A stretch of DNA of 57,629 nucleotides from Annulohypoxylon bovei var. microspora (GCA_022836615.1 MU405401.1:1-57629), one strand, 5' to 3'; shown: positions 1 through 14,300, counted from the stretch's first letter. Numbers and translations are program-made. Notes: generated by a model not told the origin, from the letters alone.

Positions 1-3000
1 AAGGTTAAAAATGAAATTATTTTTATTAATAAAAAAAAAAAAAAAGTAATAACTCTTCGTTTTTAAGGTTATAATATTTATGCTTAAAGGTATAAATTAA
101 ATTAATTAACGTAAAAATCGATTAACGTAAAAACCTTTTTTATACGTATTTTAATAATTTCCATAACTTATTTAAAGTTATTAATAATTTCATTATAAAA
201 ACTTACATTTATTACGTTTATAACCATAATATAAACTCGCGTTAATTTTTATTTTAATTAACTTTTTAAATTTTTAATTTATAATAATACTTTTTTCTTT
301 CATTTTCTAAGGCTTATAATTATAAAAGCTTTTTTATTTACCTCGTTTTTTACCTTAAATCGTTAATAAAACGTTTTTAAAGCTTTTATATTTTTTAATT
401 TTTCTTAAAGCTTTTACGTTAATTTTACGTAACTTTTTTATTTAATTAATATTATTTTATATACGCTTTATTTTTTACGTTTACTTTTTAATTGTAAAAT
501 CTTTTTAATAATATATTCGAGGTCTTTGCCGTTTTAATTAATAAAAGGTAATAATTAAACGTTATTTTATATTTAAAATAATAATAAATTTATAATTACC
601 GGTTTAAATAATTCGGTATGGAATTATAATTAAATTCTTGTAAATACGTTTAATTTTACCACATAAATGTTAATTACCTTAATTATTTTATATTTCGTAT
701 ATAATTAAAAAAGTTTTTTTTTAAATTATAATATTATAATATTTTTTAAATTTAATTAAACCTTATCGTTTACTTTATATTTAAAGCCTTTTAATTAAGA
801 TTAATTTATTATATATTTTATACATTTTTAAATTATAATTATAATAACTTAAATATATTCGTTAATTTTTTTAATTTTAATTATAAAGTTTACGGCTTAT
901 TATTTTTTAAATAATTTATTTAAAGTTTTATTAATAATTTACTTAATTAAATATATATAATATTCATGCGTTATATAAAAAAAGCTTAACTTAACCATTA
1001 TATTTCGATTATTAATCGTTACCATCGTTATAAATAACATTTTTAATTAATTAAATTATACGTAAATTAAAAAACACCGTAAATATATTTATATTTTTTA
1101 ATTTATTTTTTCCATAAACCCATTAATTTTTAAGTTAAAAGCAATGGATAAATGTTATATTACCTTTATTAATTTATAAAGTTTTATTTAAAATATATTC
1201 ATTTAATTATTTTTTCGGTTTAATATTACCGTTATAAAAAAGTTATAATATTTAACGTAAATATATATAAGCCTTATAATACACGTTTTAATTTTTATAA
1301 TATTTATTACTTTTAATAAAACTTATTTTAATAACCGGTAAATGATTATTATTAAATACCGGGGGTCCCTTTTTTTTTTTATTAATATTTTTATTATAAA
1401 ATTAATAAATAACTTTAAAAAATAATAATTAAAAATAAATAAAAGTTTTAATAACCTTTTTCATTAAATTCGTTAAACGTAAATTTAATTATAAACATCG
1501 TAATTTTTATAAAACTTTTATATATTTTATTTTATAATTAATTAATAAAAAAACTTTAAAACGATCGTAATAATATTATTTTTTTTAAGTGGCTTATAAT
1601 ATAAAAATCGTGGATATTTTAAATTATAACCGTTTTAAAAGACTTTTAATCCGGTATTTACGTTCATTCTTTAAACGATATAACTCTTTTATCGTTTAAA
1701 TTATATTTAACGATTAAAACTTTATAATCTTTAAAAATTAACGGGAAATAATAATTACTTTTATTAATAACTTTATAAATCGTTTTAAAGTTCGTATTTT
1801 TAACGACCTTTTAATTTTATAAGGTTTATAAGTTTTTATTATAAAAGATTCTTTTTTTAATAAATATAATTACGAGGCTTTAATTTAATATTACCCTCCT
1901 TTTTAACACTTTAATAACATTCATTAAAAACATTTAAATATTTATTATTATCGTTTTTATTAAAAGTAGTTATTTTTATTTAAATAAGCGTTACATACGA
2001 TTTATTATTTTTTCGTTTTTTTAATTTATTAAAATATTTTAATTTTATTTTAATAAAGCATCGAATCGTTTTATTTTTTTATCGGTTTAATATTTTATAA
2101 TAAAATTAAATCCCGATAAAATTTACTTTTAACGTATTTAACGTTTATTTAATTTATAAGTAATCATGAAATACTTTAAGTTTTTATAATTTATAAAAAT
2201 CGTAAAAAATTTAATTATCCTTCGTAATTTTTTTTATTATATTTTTATTAATTTAATAATCGTTAAAAGCTTTTTATCGTATATTTCGTAATTATATTTA
2301 ATTGGTAATAATTTTATTAAATAATAAGCCACGGGCTTTAATATTTTATTATAATTTTTTTATAAAAGGTAAGCTTTTAAAGCTTACTTTAAGTAATTTA
2401 CTTTTAAATACATCTTTTAATTAAGGTTTTAATAAATTAAAATTAATATAATAATAAATAAATATTTCAATTCTTCGAACGCCGCGTTTACTTTTTACCC
2501 CCATTTAAAAAGGGTTTTTTTTTTCGTTAAAATAATTAAAAAAATAATTAATTTATTAAATCCTTTAATAAACGTTTTATAAAAATTCGTAAACTTTAAA
2601 AAATTATAAACTTTTTATACGTTCGTAAATAATTCCCACTTTTTAATGGTTATAACTTTATTAAAATTTACTTTAATTTTTTTTTTCATCGTAACGATAA
2701 AATTTAAATATTTAATTTCTTTTATAATAAAAAAGCATTTAAAAAGGTTTAACTTTAAACCAACGTTATTAAAACGTTTTAACACCGTTTTAACCTTATT
2801 TATATAATTTTTATAAAACCCATTTAAATAAATTATTACGTTATTTATATACGTTAAATAATAATTATTTAAAAAATTAAATAAAGTTTTATTAATATAA
2901 CGTTAAAACGCCGTTAACGTTTTACATAATTCGAAAAATATAATTAATTATTCGAAAACTTTAAATTAAATATAAAAAGCGGTTTTTCATTTATTTTTTT

Positions 3001-3267
3001 TTTTATTTATAATTTATAAAATATAATTTTAACGTTAATTTTAATTAACCATTTAATTTTATAAAAAAATCGTAAAATTTCTTTAATTAATAATAACGGG
3101 TAATAATTACGTGTTAAAATAACGTTAAAAGCTTTGTAATTTATATAAAATTAAAAGTTATTTTTTAATTTTTTTACGAATAATATCGGTGCTTTTTTTA
3201 AAAAGTTATTAACTTTAATTTACCTTTTATTTAATAAGTTTATTAAGGTTTTTTATAATATTAAAAA
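1..3267 (-). mobile_element. RIP-degraded Ty3/gypsy retrotransposon pol fragment
   Basis: Reading the minus strand from about 3260 down to 2740 gives a recognisable Ty3/gypsy reverse transcriptase with stops and RIP substitutions. Visible blocks are KAPILFVKK, then INYKAFN (usually VDYRALN), NYYPLLLIKEIL (usually NRYPLPLIxETL), FELCKTLTAFQRYIN with one stop (usually FGLCxAPATFQRYIN) and YINNVIIYL (usually YLDDVLIYS). The catalytic Asp pair thus reads Asn-Asn, as G-to-A changes would produce, so the enzyme is dead. RNase H and integrase should lie toward position 1 but I could not align them. No LTR is visible and the element runs off the left edge. The fragment stops exactly where the 5-kb LTR element begins at 3268. 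Confidence 0.8.
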
Positions 3268-3483
3268 TGTTACGGATCGAAGCTTTTATTAAAGTATTTA
3301 AAAAAACATAACTTTAACGGTTATAAAATAATTATTTATATTAATTTAATGGTAATTAAGTTAAATAATAAGGTTATTTATATAAAAAAAATTATGGTTA
3401 ATTTATAATTTATAAAATCAATTATAAGCTATTAAAAGTTAATATTAAAAACGTTAACTTTAAATAAATTAAAAACTTTAATA
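3268..3483 (-). repeat. LTR of copy A (3' LTR on minus strand), 216 bp
   Basis: It begins TGTTACGG and ends CTTTAATA. It aligns without length change to 8057-8272 and, in reverse complement, to 11121-11336 and 15977-16192. The adjacent polypurine tract (minus strand) marks it as the 3' LTR. Confidence 0.85.
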
Positions 3484-6400
3484 TTTCCTTTTTTTTTAAT
3501 GAAAATAAACGAATAAAAACGTATTTTATATAATATTTTATATGAATTTTAAGGTTATTTTTAAGGTCCTTGAAAACTTAAACGAAAAATATACGGAAAT
3601 ACATATATATATTATAATATTTATAAAACTTATAAAACTTATTATAATAACGGTTAAATTTATTATAATAATTATTAAATTAATTATAACGTTAAATTAT
3701 TACTTTTTTAAGGGTTAATACGGCGGCGTTTAATAATAAAAATGGTTATTAAAGCTTGCGATGTTTTAAAGTTACGTGGTAATTTAAGTTATTTAATGCG
3801 ATTTTTAAAGCTTTTTTTAATTTTAATAATATTTTTACGAACCGCGTTAATAATAATAATATTATTAATTTATATAACGGCGGTTAAATTCGTTTTAATG
3901 ATAAAATTAATATTAACTTTGCATTAAAATTCGTTAATAATGGTTTATAAGTTTATAATAACGTTAAAAAAGGTGTTATTATTAAATTAAACGTTAAATT
4001 TAATAAACTTAATTTAAGTTAAATTTAAATGATTTAAATGTGTTAATTTATTTACGATTATTACGTTAAAAATATAATTAAATTCGTAATAATAAATTAT
4101 TAATAATATTAATTTATTTAATAAGTTTTTTTTAAAAGGTTTACGTGAATGGTAATTAATAATAATTTTAATAAATGTATTTTATATAAATTTAATTTTA
4201 TTATGGTTAATAAAAATGTTATTAAATATGGATTTTTAAAATTTATTAATATTTAATAAAACGGTTTTAAATAAATCGTTATAACTTTTAATTTTAATAA
4301 TAATGTGTTTAATAATTATTTTTTTATTAATTATTAAATGAGCTTTATTATTAAAATTATTAAAAATAAATAAGTTAATAATGTTAATATTTAATTAATA
4401 ATAAATATTTTAAACGGGGGTGTTATTAAATTAAATAAGTTTAACACGTTTAATATATCGAAAAACTTTTTTAATGGTTTTAATTATAATTTTATTAATT
4501 ATATTAAAATGTGGATTAATATTAATAAATAAATTAAATTAATCGTTTTTAAATTCGTTATTATTACCGTTAATTATTTTAATGTTATTTTTATTAATAA
4601 AGGTTAATTTAATTTATTTCGCAAGCTTTTTATTTATGTCGTTATTTTTTATAATATTTTAAGTAATTAATAATATTTACTTAAAATTAATAACGTTATG
4701 TTTAACGTTAATAAATATAACGAAAAATAATTATAATATATTTATTATTTTAATAATTAATTTAATAATTAAATTAATTATATTATTAAAAAGGTTATTT
4801 ATTTATTTTATTATTTAACGAGTTAATTTAAAGTTTATCGTCGTGTAACGTTAATTATTAAATTTATTAATTATTATGTTAATTATTAATTATTAAACGT
4901 GTATTATTAATTATTATTAAACGATTAAAAGGTTGAAAAATTAAAAAAATGTATGTAAAAATAAAGGATTAAAAAGTGATATTTAATTATAATATATCAC
5001 CTTTATATAAATTAATAAAATTATTAATTACTTTTTAATATATTTTTTTTAATGAAAAAGTTAATAATTTTATATTTATTTTGTAAGTAAAATTATTAAT
5101 GAATAAAAAGTAAAAATCGAAAAAATAAACGTGTTAAATTTAATATAATAAATTAAATTAATTTACGATCGTTAATTTTATTTATATACTTTATTAAATA
5201 TATTATTAAAAGTGGTGTTTATAACGATTAAAAGTTTTATATATAAAACCTTACCGTCATTTTTATTACTTTAAGGTTAATTTAATAATACTTTAAAATT
5301 CATTTTTAATAATGGTAATTTAAATTAAATGATTTAATTTTTATATGGTATGGTTTATTATTTTAAAATTAATAACGATATTTTAAAATTCGTTTTTATA
5401 ATGGTAATAAATAAGTTTATTATTTAAGTAAATTTATATTTTTAATGGGTTTATTATTTATAATAAAATAAAGTTATATAAATAATAAAATTAAATGTAC
5501 TTTATAATTAATTACGTTTAATTATATTTTTTATTTAAATTATTAACCGTTAAATATAAAAGATTTATTAAATTTTATTATTTAACGAAATATTTAATGA
5601 AATTTATGTGATATATAAAGGTTTTTTTTAACGTTAATACCCACGGTTATAAAGTATTAAAATAACCCTTTTAATAATAAATTTAAAAAAAAAAAAAAAT
5701 TATTTTTTTACATTTTTTTTAATAAATAAAAATTTAATAACTTTAACCGTTAATTAATTATATTTATATAAGTAAATTTTAATCGTTGGTATTATTAATT
5801 ATATTAACATTATTAATGTTATTAACGTGGGTGGCGTTGTTAATTTTATTAACGTTATTAAAAATATTTTCAAGGTATATGAAAAAAACGTTATTTATAT
5901 CGTCGTCGATTTTAAAATAAAAAAATTTTTTTTTTTTTTAAAAGTTAACTTTGGTTTTTTTATTATTATAATAAACGTATCCGTTTTATATTAATTTATT
6001 AACTTTATTATTATTAAAATCTTTATAAACTTATATAAATTTATTATTATAATATATTTAAATATTATTTTTTTTTATCGTTTTTTATAATAATAATAAC
6101 GATTAAAAGTTCGTTAATTACGTTTATTTTATTAATTATAACGTTTATTATAATTATTATTATTATTATCCTTGTAATTATAATTACGATGGTAATTAAA
6201 ATTATAATTATTTTAATTAAAGTTACGATTAAAATCGTAATCGTTTCGATAATTTTATGAATTTTAATAATTTTAATTTTTATAATAAAAATTACTTTAA
6301 TAAGTTTATTCCTTTTATTTAATTATATTTTAAATTATTACAAGGTTATTAATAAAAAATTTATTTTTATTAATAATGATAAGTTTATTTTTAAAAGTTT

Positions 6401-8056
6401 TTTATTTAATTTTAATTAAAGTTAAATATTTTAATTTTTTGGTTTTATCGTTTAATTTTAAATATATTATTTTTAATATTAAGTTTAATGTGAAATATAA
6501 TTTTATTAATAATTAAGTATTAATGATATTTCTTTAAGTTTTAATATAATTAAAAAATATATTAATAAATCGTAATATAAAAATATCGTTTTTAATGTTA
6601 ACTTTGGTATATTTAACGGTAATTAATTATTTATTAACGTTTTTTAACTTAATATTAAATTATGTAATTACTTTATTAATAAAGTTATTAAATTTATTTA
6701 TTAAGTTTATTTGTTTTTTTTATAAAATTTATTATTTTTATTATTTAAAAGTGTTATTTTATAATAATTTATTAATATTTTTACGAATGTAACGTTTACG
6801 TATTTCGTGGTTTATTATTAATTTATAAACTTTAATTTTTTAAAAATAAACATTATTATAATATAAATATTTTTTATTATAAAAAGTTTTATTATTATTA
6901 TTTTTATTATTAACTTTATTATTTTATAATTAAAAAATACCGGCGTTAATAATAACTTATATGGTTTTAATTTTTAATATATCCGGGTTTAATAATAAAC
7001 TTTAACGGTTTTCGTTAAACTTTTTCAATGTAACGTTAAATTTATTAAAAACATTAATCATCGTTTTAATAAAAATTTTCATCGTTTAATTATATAAATC
7101 TATAACGCCGTAATTCATAACGTTATTAATAATAAATATCGTTTTATTTACGGTAACTTTACTTTTATTAATTAAAATTATAAATTAAATTTCCTTTTTT
7201 AACTTTTTTATCGAATCTTTTTTCGAAAATTTAAAATTAATAACGTTATTAACTTTAACTTTCAAGTAAACGGTAATTTATTATAAAATTAACAATGAGG
7301 TTAAAAGTTACGATATTAATGGTAACGTTATTATATTTTTAATAATAAAATTTAAGGTTTAATTAAGTTTTAATTAAAATAAAAACTTTAAATATTTTGT
7401 TTTTTTATTTTAATTAAAATATTTTTAATTATTTTTTAATTATTTTTTAATTATTCGATAAAATTATTAATTTAAAATTATTTTAATTATTATATAATTA
7501 AAAAAATAATAAAATTATTATCGTTATTTATAAAATTAAATTTAATAAAAGCTTTAAATTAATTAATCGTTTTAAGTTTTTTTCGATTAATTAACTTTAA
7601 TTTCGTTATGAAAATAATAATAACATTTTTAATAATAAAAAAACCGTTTCGGTCCATAAAAATAATAATAACGTTATTAATAATTATTAATAATGTTAAG
7701 TATATTAAATACGTTAAATATATATTAAAGCATTTTATTAAAAATTTAATTAAAACTTTTTAAATGTTAACATTATTATTTTTATTTATTAATAAAATCG
7801 ATATAATAAATCATAAAATAAATTTAAAAATTTTCATATAAAAACGATAATATATATATTAAAGATAAATTTAATAAAACATACGTTAAATACGTTAATT
7901 TAAAGATTTTAATATATATATAAAAATTAATATTATTTAAAATAAATTTAAAAATTTAAGTTTATTATATAATTAAATCATTAAATTTAATATTTTTTTT
8001 TTAATGAAAAAATTAATAATAAATTAAATTAATTATTTTAATAAGCGGGTATTAAA

Positions 8057-8272
8057 TGTTATAAATTAAGGTTTTTATTAAAGTATTTAAAAAAATATAA
8101 CTTTAATAATTATAAAATAATTATTCGTATTAATTTAATAATAATTAAATTAAATAATAAAGTTATTTATGTAAAAAAAATCGTGGTTAACCCACGATTT
8201 ATAAGATTAATTATAAGTTATTAAAAGTTAACGTTAAAAATGTTAACTTTAAATAAATTAAAAACCTTAATA
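8057..8272 (-). repeat. LTR of copy A (5' LTR on minus strand), 216 bp
   Basis: It begins TGTTATAAATTAAGG and ends CCTTAATA. On the minus strand the bases next to it, TTTAATACCCGC, are where a primer-binding site should lie. Copy B has the same segment with CCCGC changed to TTTAT, transitions only. Confidence 0.85.
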
Positions 8273-8992
8273 ATTTATTTATTAATTTATTTATTAAATT
8301 TTTTATATAACTTTTATTAAACTTTTTATTTAATTAATTATTTAATTAATCATTTATTAAATCCTTCGTTTAAACCTCGTTAAACCACTTTAAATAAATT
8401 ACTTTAAATAAATTACTTTTTATATTTTTATTAAATTATTTTTTTAATTACTTTTTAAATTTTTTTTTAAGTTATTTATATAATTACCCGTTTAATCCCC
8501 GGGTTAACCACCCGTTAAATTTCTCGTTAAACCACCCGTGTAAATTTTATTAAATCACTTTTTATACCATTTTTAATTATTTATTAAAACCTTAGTTTAA
8601 TTATTCGTAACCATTTTATTATTTTTAATTTAATATTTAATTTAACCACTTTTTATATTACTTTTTAAGTTTTTTATTAAATTATTTTTTAACGAACCAC
8701 CCGTTTTATTACCCGTTTTACCACCCGTTTAATTATTTATAATTATTTTTTTAAATTAAAGGTTTTTTTTTATTTATATAAATTAAATTAAAAATCAAGG
8801 TTAATTAAATTAAAAGCAATTAATTACGTAAGCCACTTATGTAATTAATTAATCGCTTTTACCACCCACTTGGTCCGTGCGCGAAAGCTAGCTTTTCGAG
8901 GCTTATAATTCGGATTATTTCGTCGATTAATTCGAATTATTTTTTAAAACGCTTCGAAAAGTTTAATTTTAAAAAAATAATTTATTAAAATT
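8273..8992. repeat. AT-rich spacer with degenerate CCACCCGTT-type repeats
   Basis: No gene is visible. Between about 8480 and 8730 the words ACCACCCGTT, TTACCCGTTT and AACCACCCG recur at irregular spacing, like a short-unit minisatellite eroded by RIP. Residues 8870-8925 are less mutated and contain the near-palindrome CGAAAGCTAGCTTTTCG next to ACTTGGTCCG, words shared with the GC pocket at 17050-17220. Confidence 0.5.
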
Positions 8993-9192
8993 TATTAATA
9001 ATAAAAAAAATTTATTAATTAAAAGGAACTTTGTGGCTTTATATAACTTTGTGTGGCTTATATTATATAAGGTTATATTTAATATAAGTTTAAAAATTAA
9101 ACTTTTATACGTTTATATAATAAAAATATAACCATAAAATCGTAATATATTATATAATATTACATGTAACGCATTATAACTTATTATTTTTA
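8993..9192. repeat. Left LTR of the small LTR element, 200 bp
   Basis: It matches 10487-10686 over its full length; the differences I see are mainly C/T and G/A. It is preceded by AAATT. Confidence 0.82.
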
Positions 9193-10486
9193 TGGTAATA
9201 ACTTTTTCCGTTTTAAATATTTATTTAAAAAATTAAATTATAATTTTTAAGTTTTTTAATTTAAAAGGAAAATTATAATGGTATTAAAATTAAAATTTAA
9301 TAATATAATATCATTAAAAACTTAAGTTAATAAATTAAAAAAAGCTTTAAAAAAATTAATAGTTAAATAAAAACAAATTAAAAACTTTAATAATATAATA
9401 TTATTATTTTTACTTTTATTAATGAACGATATGAATTTACGATGGGAATAATTTAAATAAAAATTATTTAAAAAATTTTATTTAATAAATTTTAAAAACT
9501 TTTTTATATAATTAAAAATATTAAATATAACATTAAAATTAATTAATTACATTAAAAGAATAAATAATATTATTTTAATAAATAACTTAAAAATAATTAA
9601 TATCATTTATAATAATATTTATAAAAACCCGTTAAAATTAATAATAAATTTAAAATAAAACATTATTATAATCATTTAATTTTATATAAATTATTAAGTA
9701 CGTAAAAATTAATAAAAAATATTATTATAAAAAAAGTTTAAAGAAATTAAATATAACGGTAATAATTTTATTACGTACGTTATAATTTTTATATACTTCG
9801 TTTTATAAAATAATAATATAAAAAATAAAATCTTTAATATATAATTAAAAACACGTTTTATCCACGACATTAAAAATAAAATTAAAAATTAAATTACGTA
9901 ATAACGTATTTTATTAAAAGTATTTATAATTATAATATAAATAATAAAAAATAATTTTATTTTAAAATTTCGTAACCGCATTAATAAAACATTTAATAAA
10001 AGTAATAATTATACCGCGAATTAAAATAATAAAAAATATTAAAAATACGAAAAACCGAAATACATTCATTAAAATTACTTTAATAATAATAATAATAAAA
10101 TTAACGAAATATATAAAATTAATAAATTAATAAATACTTTTAAATTAATGTAAATAATCTTTTAAACGTTAAAACTTAAAAAACGTTACATATAAAAAAC
10201 ATTATTAAACAATGAAAATTAATTAATTATTTATAAAATCATGTATAAAAACATTAAATAAATTAAAATATATTATAATTTATTATAATAATTAATTAAT
10301 TAAACCTTAAAAATAAAAAAAAATAAAAGTAATAATGAAATTTTTATAATGCATATAATAATAATTAAAGGTTAAAAAAGGTTAAATAAAGTTAAAAAAA
10401 ATTAAAACAAGGTTATAAAAAACGATAATAAAATTAAAAATAATGTTTTTAAATAACATTTAAATGGTATTAACATTAAAAAAACA

Positions 10487-10686
10487 TATTAATAATAAAA
10501 AGAATTTATTAATTAAAAAAAACTTTATAACTTTATATAATTTTATATAATTTATATTATATAAAATTACATTTAATATAAATTTAAAAATTAAACTTTT
10601 ATACGTTTATATAATAAAAATATAACCATAAAATTATAATACATTACACGATATTACACGTAACGTATCGTGATTTATTACCTTTA
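10487..10686. repeat. Right LTR of the small LTR element, 200 bp
   Basis: It is the same length as the left LTR and is followed at once by the AAATT target duplication. Confidence 0.82.
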
Positions 10687-11120
10687 AAATTATTTTTAAT
10701 TAATTTATTTAAATAAATTAAATCGTTTTATTTTATTAATTTAATTAATTTATTTTTTAATTTAATTAAATTTATTTTAAAGTTTAATTTTAATTTAATT
10801 TAAATATAAATTTAAATTAATATTTTAATTAAAATTAATTTTAAATTAATTTCGAATTAATTTTATATAATTTTAACTTTAATTTTATTAATAATTATTA
10901 AAAGCCATTAAAAATTAATATATAAAATTTTTAAATTTTAATTTAAATAATTTATTTTTTATTATTTTTAAAATTATAAAATTTATATTATTATATAACT
11001 TTTAATTAAACGTTTTTAATAATATAAATTTTAATAAATTACACGTTATATTTTATACGTAATAAATTATTATATTATAATTTTTAATATTATTATAACG
11101 AATTAATTATACGTAATATT
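10687..11120. other. AT-rich spacer between LTR elements
   Basis: This is RIP-type sequence with long TTTAATTAA runs. No ORF, LTR or other structure is visible apart from the AAATT duplication at its left end and ATATT (target duplication of copy B) at its right end. Confidence 0.6.
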
Positions 11121-11336
11121 TATTAAGGTTTTTAATTTATTTAAAATTAACGTTTTTAATGTTAATTCTTAATAATTTATAATTAATTTTATAAATTATA
11201 GGTTAATTATAATCTTTTTTATATAAATAATTTTATTATTTAATTTAATTATTATTAAATTAATACGAATGATTATTTTATAACCGTTAAAATTATATTT
11301 TATTAAATACTTTAATAAAAGCTTTAATTCGTAACA
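11121..11336 (+). repeat. 5' LTR of copy B, 216 bp
   Basis: It begins TATTAAGG (TGTTAAGG with one RIP change) and ends ATTCGTAACA, keeping the CA terminus. It is flanked on the left by ATATT. Confidence 0.85.
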
Positions 11337-14300
11337 TTTAATATTTATTTATTAAAACAATTAATTTAATTTATTATTAACCTTTTTATTAAAAAAAAAA
11401 AATATTAAATTTAATAATTTAATCGTATAATAAACTTAAATCTTTAAATTTATTTTAAATAATATTAACTTTTACGTATATATTAAAATTTTTAAATTAA
11501 TATACTTAACGTATATTTTATTAAATTTATTTTTAATATATATATCATTGTTTTTATATAAAGATTTTTGAATTTATTTTATAATTTATTACATTAATTT
11601 TATTAATAAATAAAAACGATAATATTAACATTTAAAAAGTTTCAATTAAATTTTTAATAAAGTGTTTTAATATACGTTTAACGTATTTAACATACTTAAC
11701 ATTACTAATAATTATTAATAACGTTATCGTTATTTTTATAAATTAAAACGGTTTTTTTATTATTAAAAATATTATTATTATCTTTATAACGAAGTTAAAG
11801 TTAATTAATTAAAGAAAATTTAAAACGATTAATTAATTTAAAGTTTTTATTAAATTTAATTTTATAAATAATAACGATAATTTTATTATTTTTTTAATTA
11901 TATAATAATTTAAATAATTTTAATAATTTTAAAATAATAATTTAATCGAATAATTAAAAGGTTATTAAAAATTTATTAAAAATATTTTAATTAAAATAAA
12001 AAAAATAAAATATTTAAAATTTTTATTTTAATTAAAATTTAATTAAACTTTAAATTTAATTATTAAAAATATAATAACATTATTATTAATTTTATAACCT
12101 TTAATTCCATTATTAATTTTATAATAAATTATTATTTACTTAAAAGTTAAAGTTAATAATGTTATTAATTTTAAATTTTTAAAAAAAGATTTAAAAAAAA
12201 AGTTAAAAAAAAGGATTTAATTTATAATTTTAATTAATAAAGGTAAAATTATCGTAAATAAAATAATATTTACCGTTAATAACGTTATAAATTACGACGT
12301 TATAAATTTATATAATTAAACGATAAAAATTTTTATTAAAATAATAATTAATATTTTTAATAAATTTAATATTATATTAAAAAAACTTAATAAAAATTAT
12401 TAAAATTTATTATTAAATTTAAATATATTAAAAATTAAAATTATATAAATTATTATTAATGTTAATATCTTTTAATTATAAAATAATAAAATTAATAATA
12501 AAAATAATAATAATAAAATTTTTTATAATAAAAAACGTTTATATTATAATAATATTTACTTTTAAAAAATTAAGGTTTATAAATTAATAATAAGTTACGA
12601 AATATATAAACGCCACATTTATAAAAATATTAATAAATTATTATAAAATAATACCTTTAAATGATAAAAATAATAAATTTTATAAAAAAAGTAAATAAAT
12701 TTAATAAATAAATTTAATGATTTTATTAATAAAATAATCACATAATTTAATATTAAATTAAAAGATGTTAATAAATAATTAATTATTATTAAATATATTA
12801 AAGTTAATATTAAAAATAATATTTTTATTTTATAATTTATTAATATGTTTTTTAATTATATTAAAGTTTAAGGAAATATTATTAATATTTAATTATTAAT
12901 AAAGTTATATTTTATGTTAAATTTAATATTAAAAGCGATATATTTAAAATTAAACGATAAAATTAAAAAATCAAAATATTTAACTTTAATTAAAGTTAAA
13001 TAAAAAGTTTTTAAAAATAAATTTATTATTATTAATAAAGATAAATCTTTTATTAATAACTTTATAATAATTTAAAACATAATTAAATAAAAGGAATAAA
13101 CTTATTAAAGTAATTTTTATTATAAGAATTAAAATCGTTAAAATTTATAAAGTTATTAAAATGATTATAATTTTAATCGCGATTTTAATTAAAACGATTA
13201 TAATTTTAATTATTATTATAATTATGGTTATAAAAATGGTAATAATGGTGGTTATAATAAACGTTATAATTAATGGGATGAACGTAATTAACGGACCTTT
13301 AATTATTATTATTATTATAAAAAACGATAAAAAAAAAATAATATTTAAATATATTATAATAATGAATTTATATAAATTTATAAAAACCTTAATAATAATA
13401 AAATTAATAAGTTAATATAAAACGAATACGTTTATTATAACGATGAAAAAATTAAAATTAATTTTTAAAAAAAAAGTAATTTTTTTTATTTTAAAATTAA
13501 CGATAATATAAATAATATTTTCTTTATATATTTTAAAAATATTTTTAATAACGTTAATAAAATTAATAACGCCATTTACGTTAATAACGTTAACGATGTT
13601 AATATAATTAATAATGTTAATAATTAAAATTTATTTATATAAATATAATTAATTAATTATTAAAGTTATTAAATTTTTTTAAAAAAGGGAAAATAATCTT
13701 TTATTTTTTTCTTTTTTTTTAAATTTATTTATTAAAAAAAGGTTATTTTAATATTTTATAATTATAAGTATTAACGTTAAAAAAAAACCTTTATATATTA
13801 TATAAGTTTTATTAAATGTTTCGTTAAATAATGAAATTTAATAAGTTTTTTATATTTAACGATTAATAATTTAAATAAAAAGTATAATTAAATGTAATTA
13901 ATTATAAAATATATTTAATTTTATTATTTATATAACTTTGTTTTATTATAAGTGACGAACTTATTAAAGATATAAATTTATTTAAATAATAAATTTATTT
14001 ATTATTATTATAAAAACGAATTTTAAGGTATTATCATTAACTTTAAAGTAATAAATTATATTATATAAAAGTTAAATTATTTAATTTAAATTATTATTAT
14101 TAAAAACGAATTTTAAGGTATCGTTAAATTAATTTTAAAATAATAAAAATAACGGTAAAGTTTTATATATAAGATTTTTAATTATTATAAATATTATTTT
14201 TAACGATATATTTAATAAAATATACGGAATAATTAATGATTATAAATTAATTTAATTTATTATATTAAATTTAACACGTTTATTTTTTCGATTTTTACTT

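Larger units (their letters stand above)
3268..8272 (-). mobile_element. LTR retrotransposon copy A (RIP-inactivated, 5005 bp)
   Basis: Two 216-bp LTRs (3268-3483 and 8057-8272) bound the copy. LTR ends follow TGTTA...TAACA, degraded at the outer right end to TAATA. A pyrimidine tract follows the left LTR at 3484; on the minus strand it is a polypurine tract ending in GGAAA immediately before an LTR, so the element reads on the minus strand. The internal region is the reverse complement of copy B, with differences that look like C/T and G/A transitions. No intact ORF survives and I could not assign a superfamily. Flanking pentamers (AAAAA left, ATTTA right) do not match, so there is no visible target duplication. 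Confidence 0.82.
8993..10686. mobile_element. Small non-autonomous LTR element (TRIM-like), 1694 bp
   Basis: Two 200-bp direct repeats (8993-9192 and 10487-10686) begin TATTAATAATAAAA and end TTTTTA or CCTTTA, consistent with TG...CA after RIP. The sequence AAATT flanks both outer ends (8988-8992 and 10687-10691), a perfect 5-bp target duplication. TGG follows the left LTR directly at 9193, as a primer-binding site would, and an A-rich tract precedes the right LTR. The 1.29-kb interior has no coding signature, so this resembles a terminal-repeat-in-miniature or RIP-erased non-autonomous element. The TGG and A-rich tract favour the plus strand, weakly. Confidence 0.82.

Noticed and set aside
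3742..13415. Open frames at 3742-3927, 6595-6792 and 13161-13415
   Set aside because: They are Ile/Leu/Lys/Asn-only translations of AT-rich RIP-mutated retrotransposon sequence, without domains or start context.
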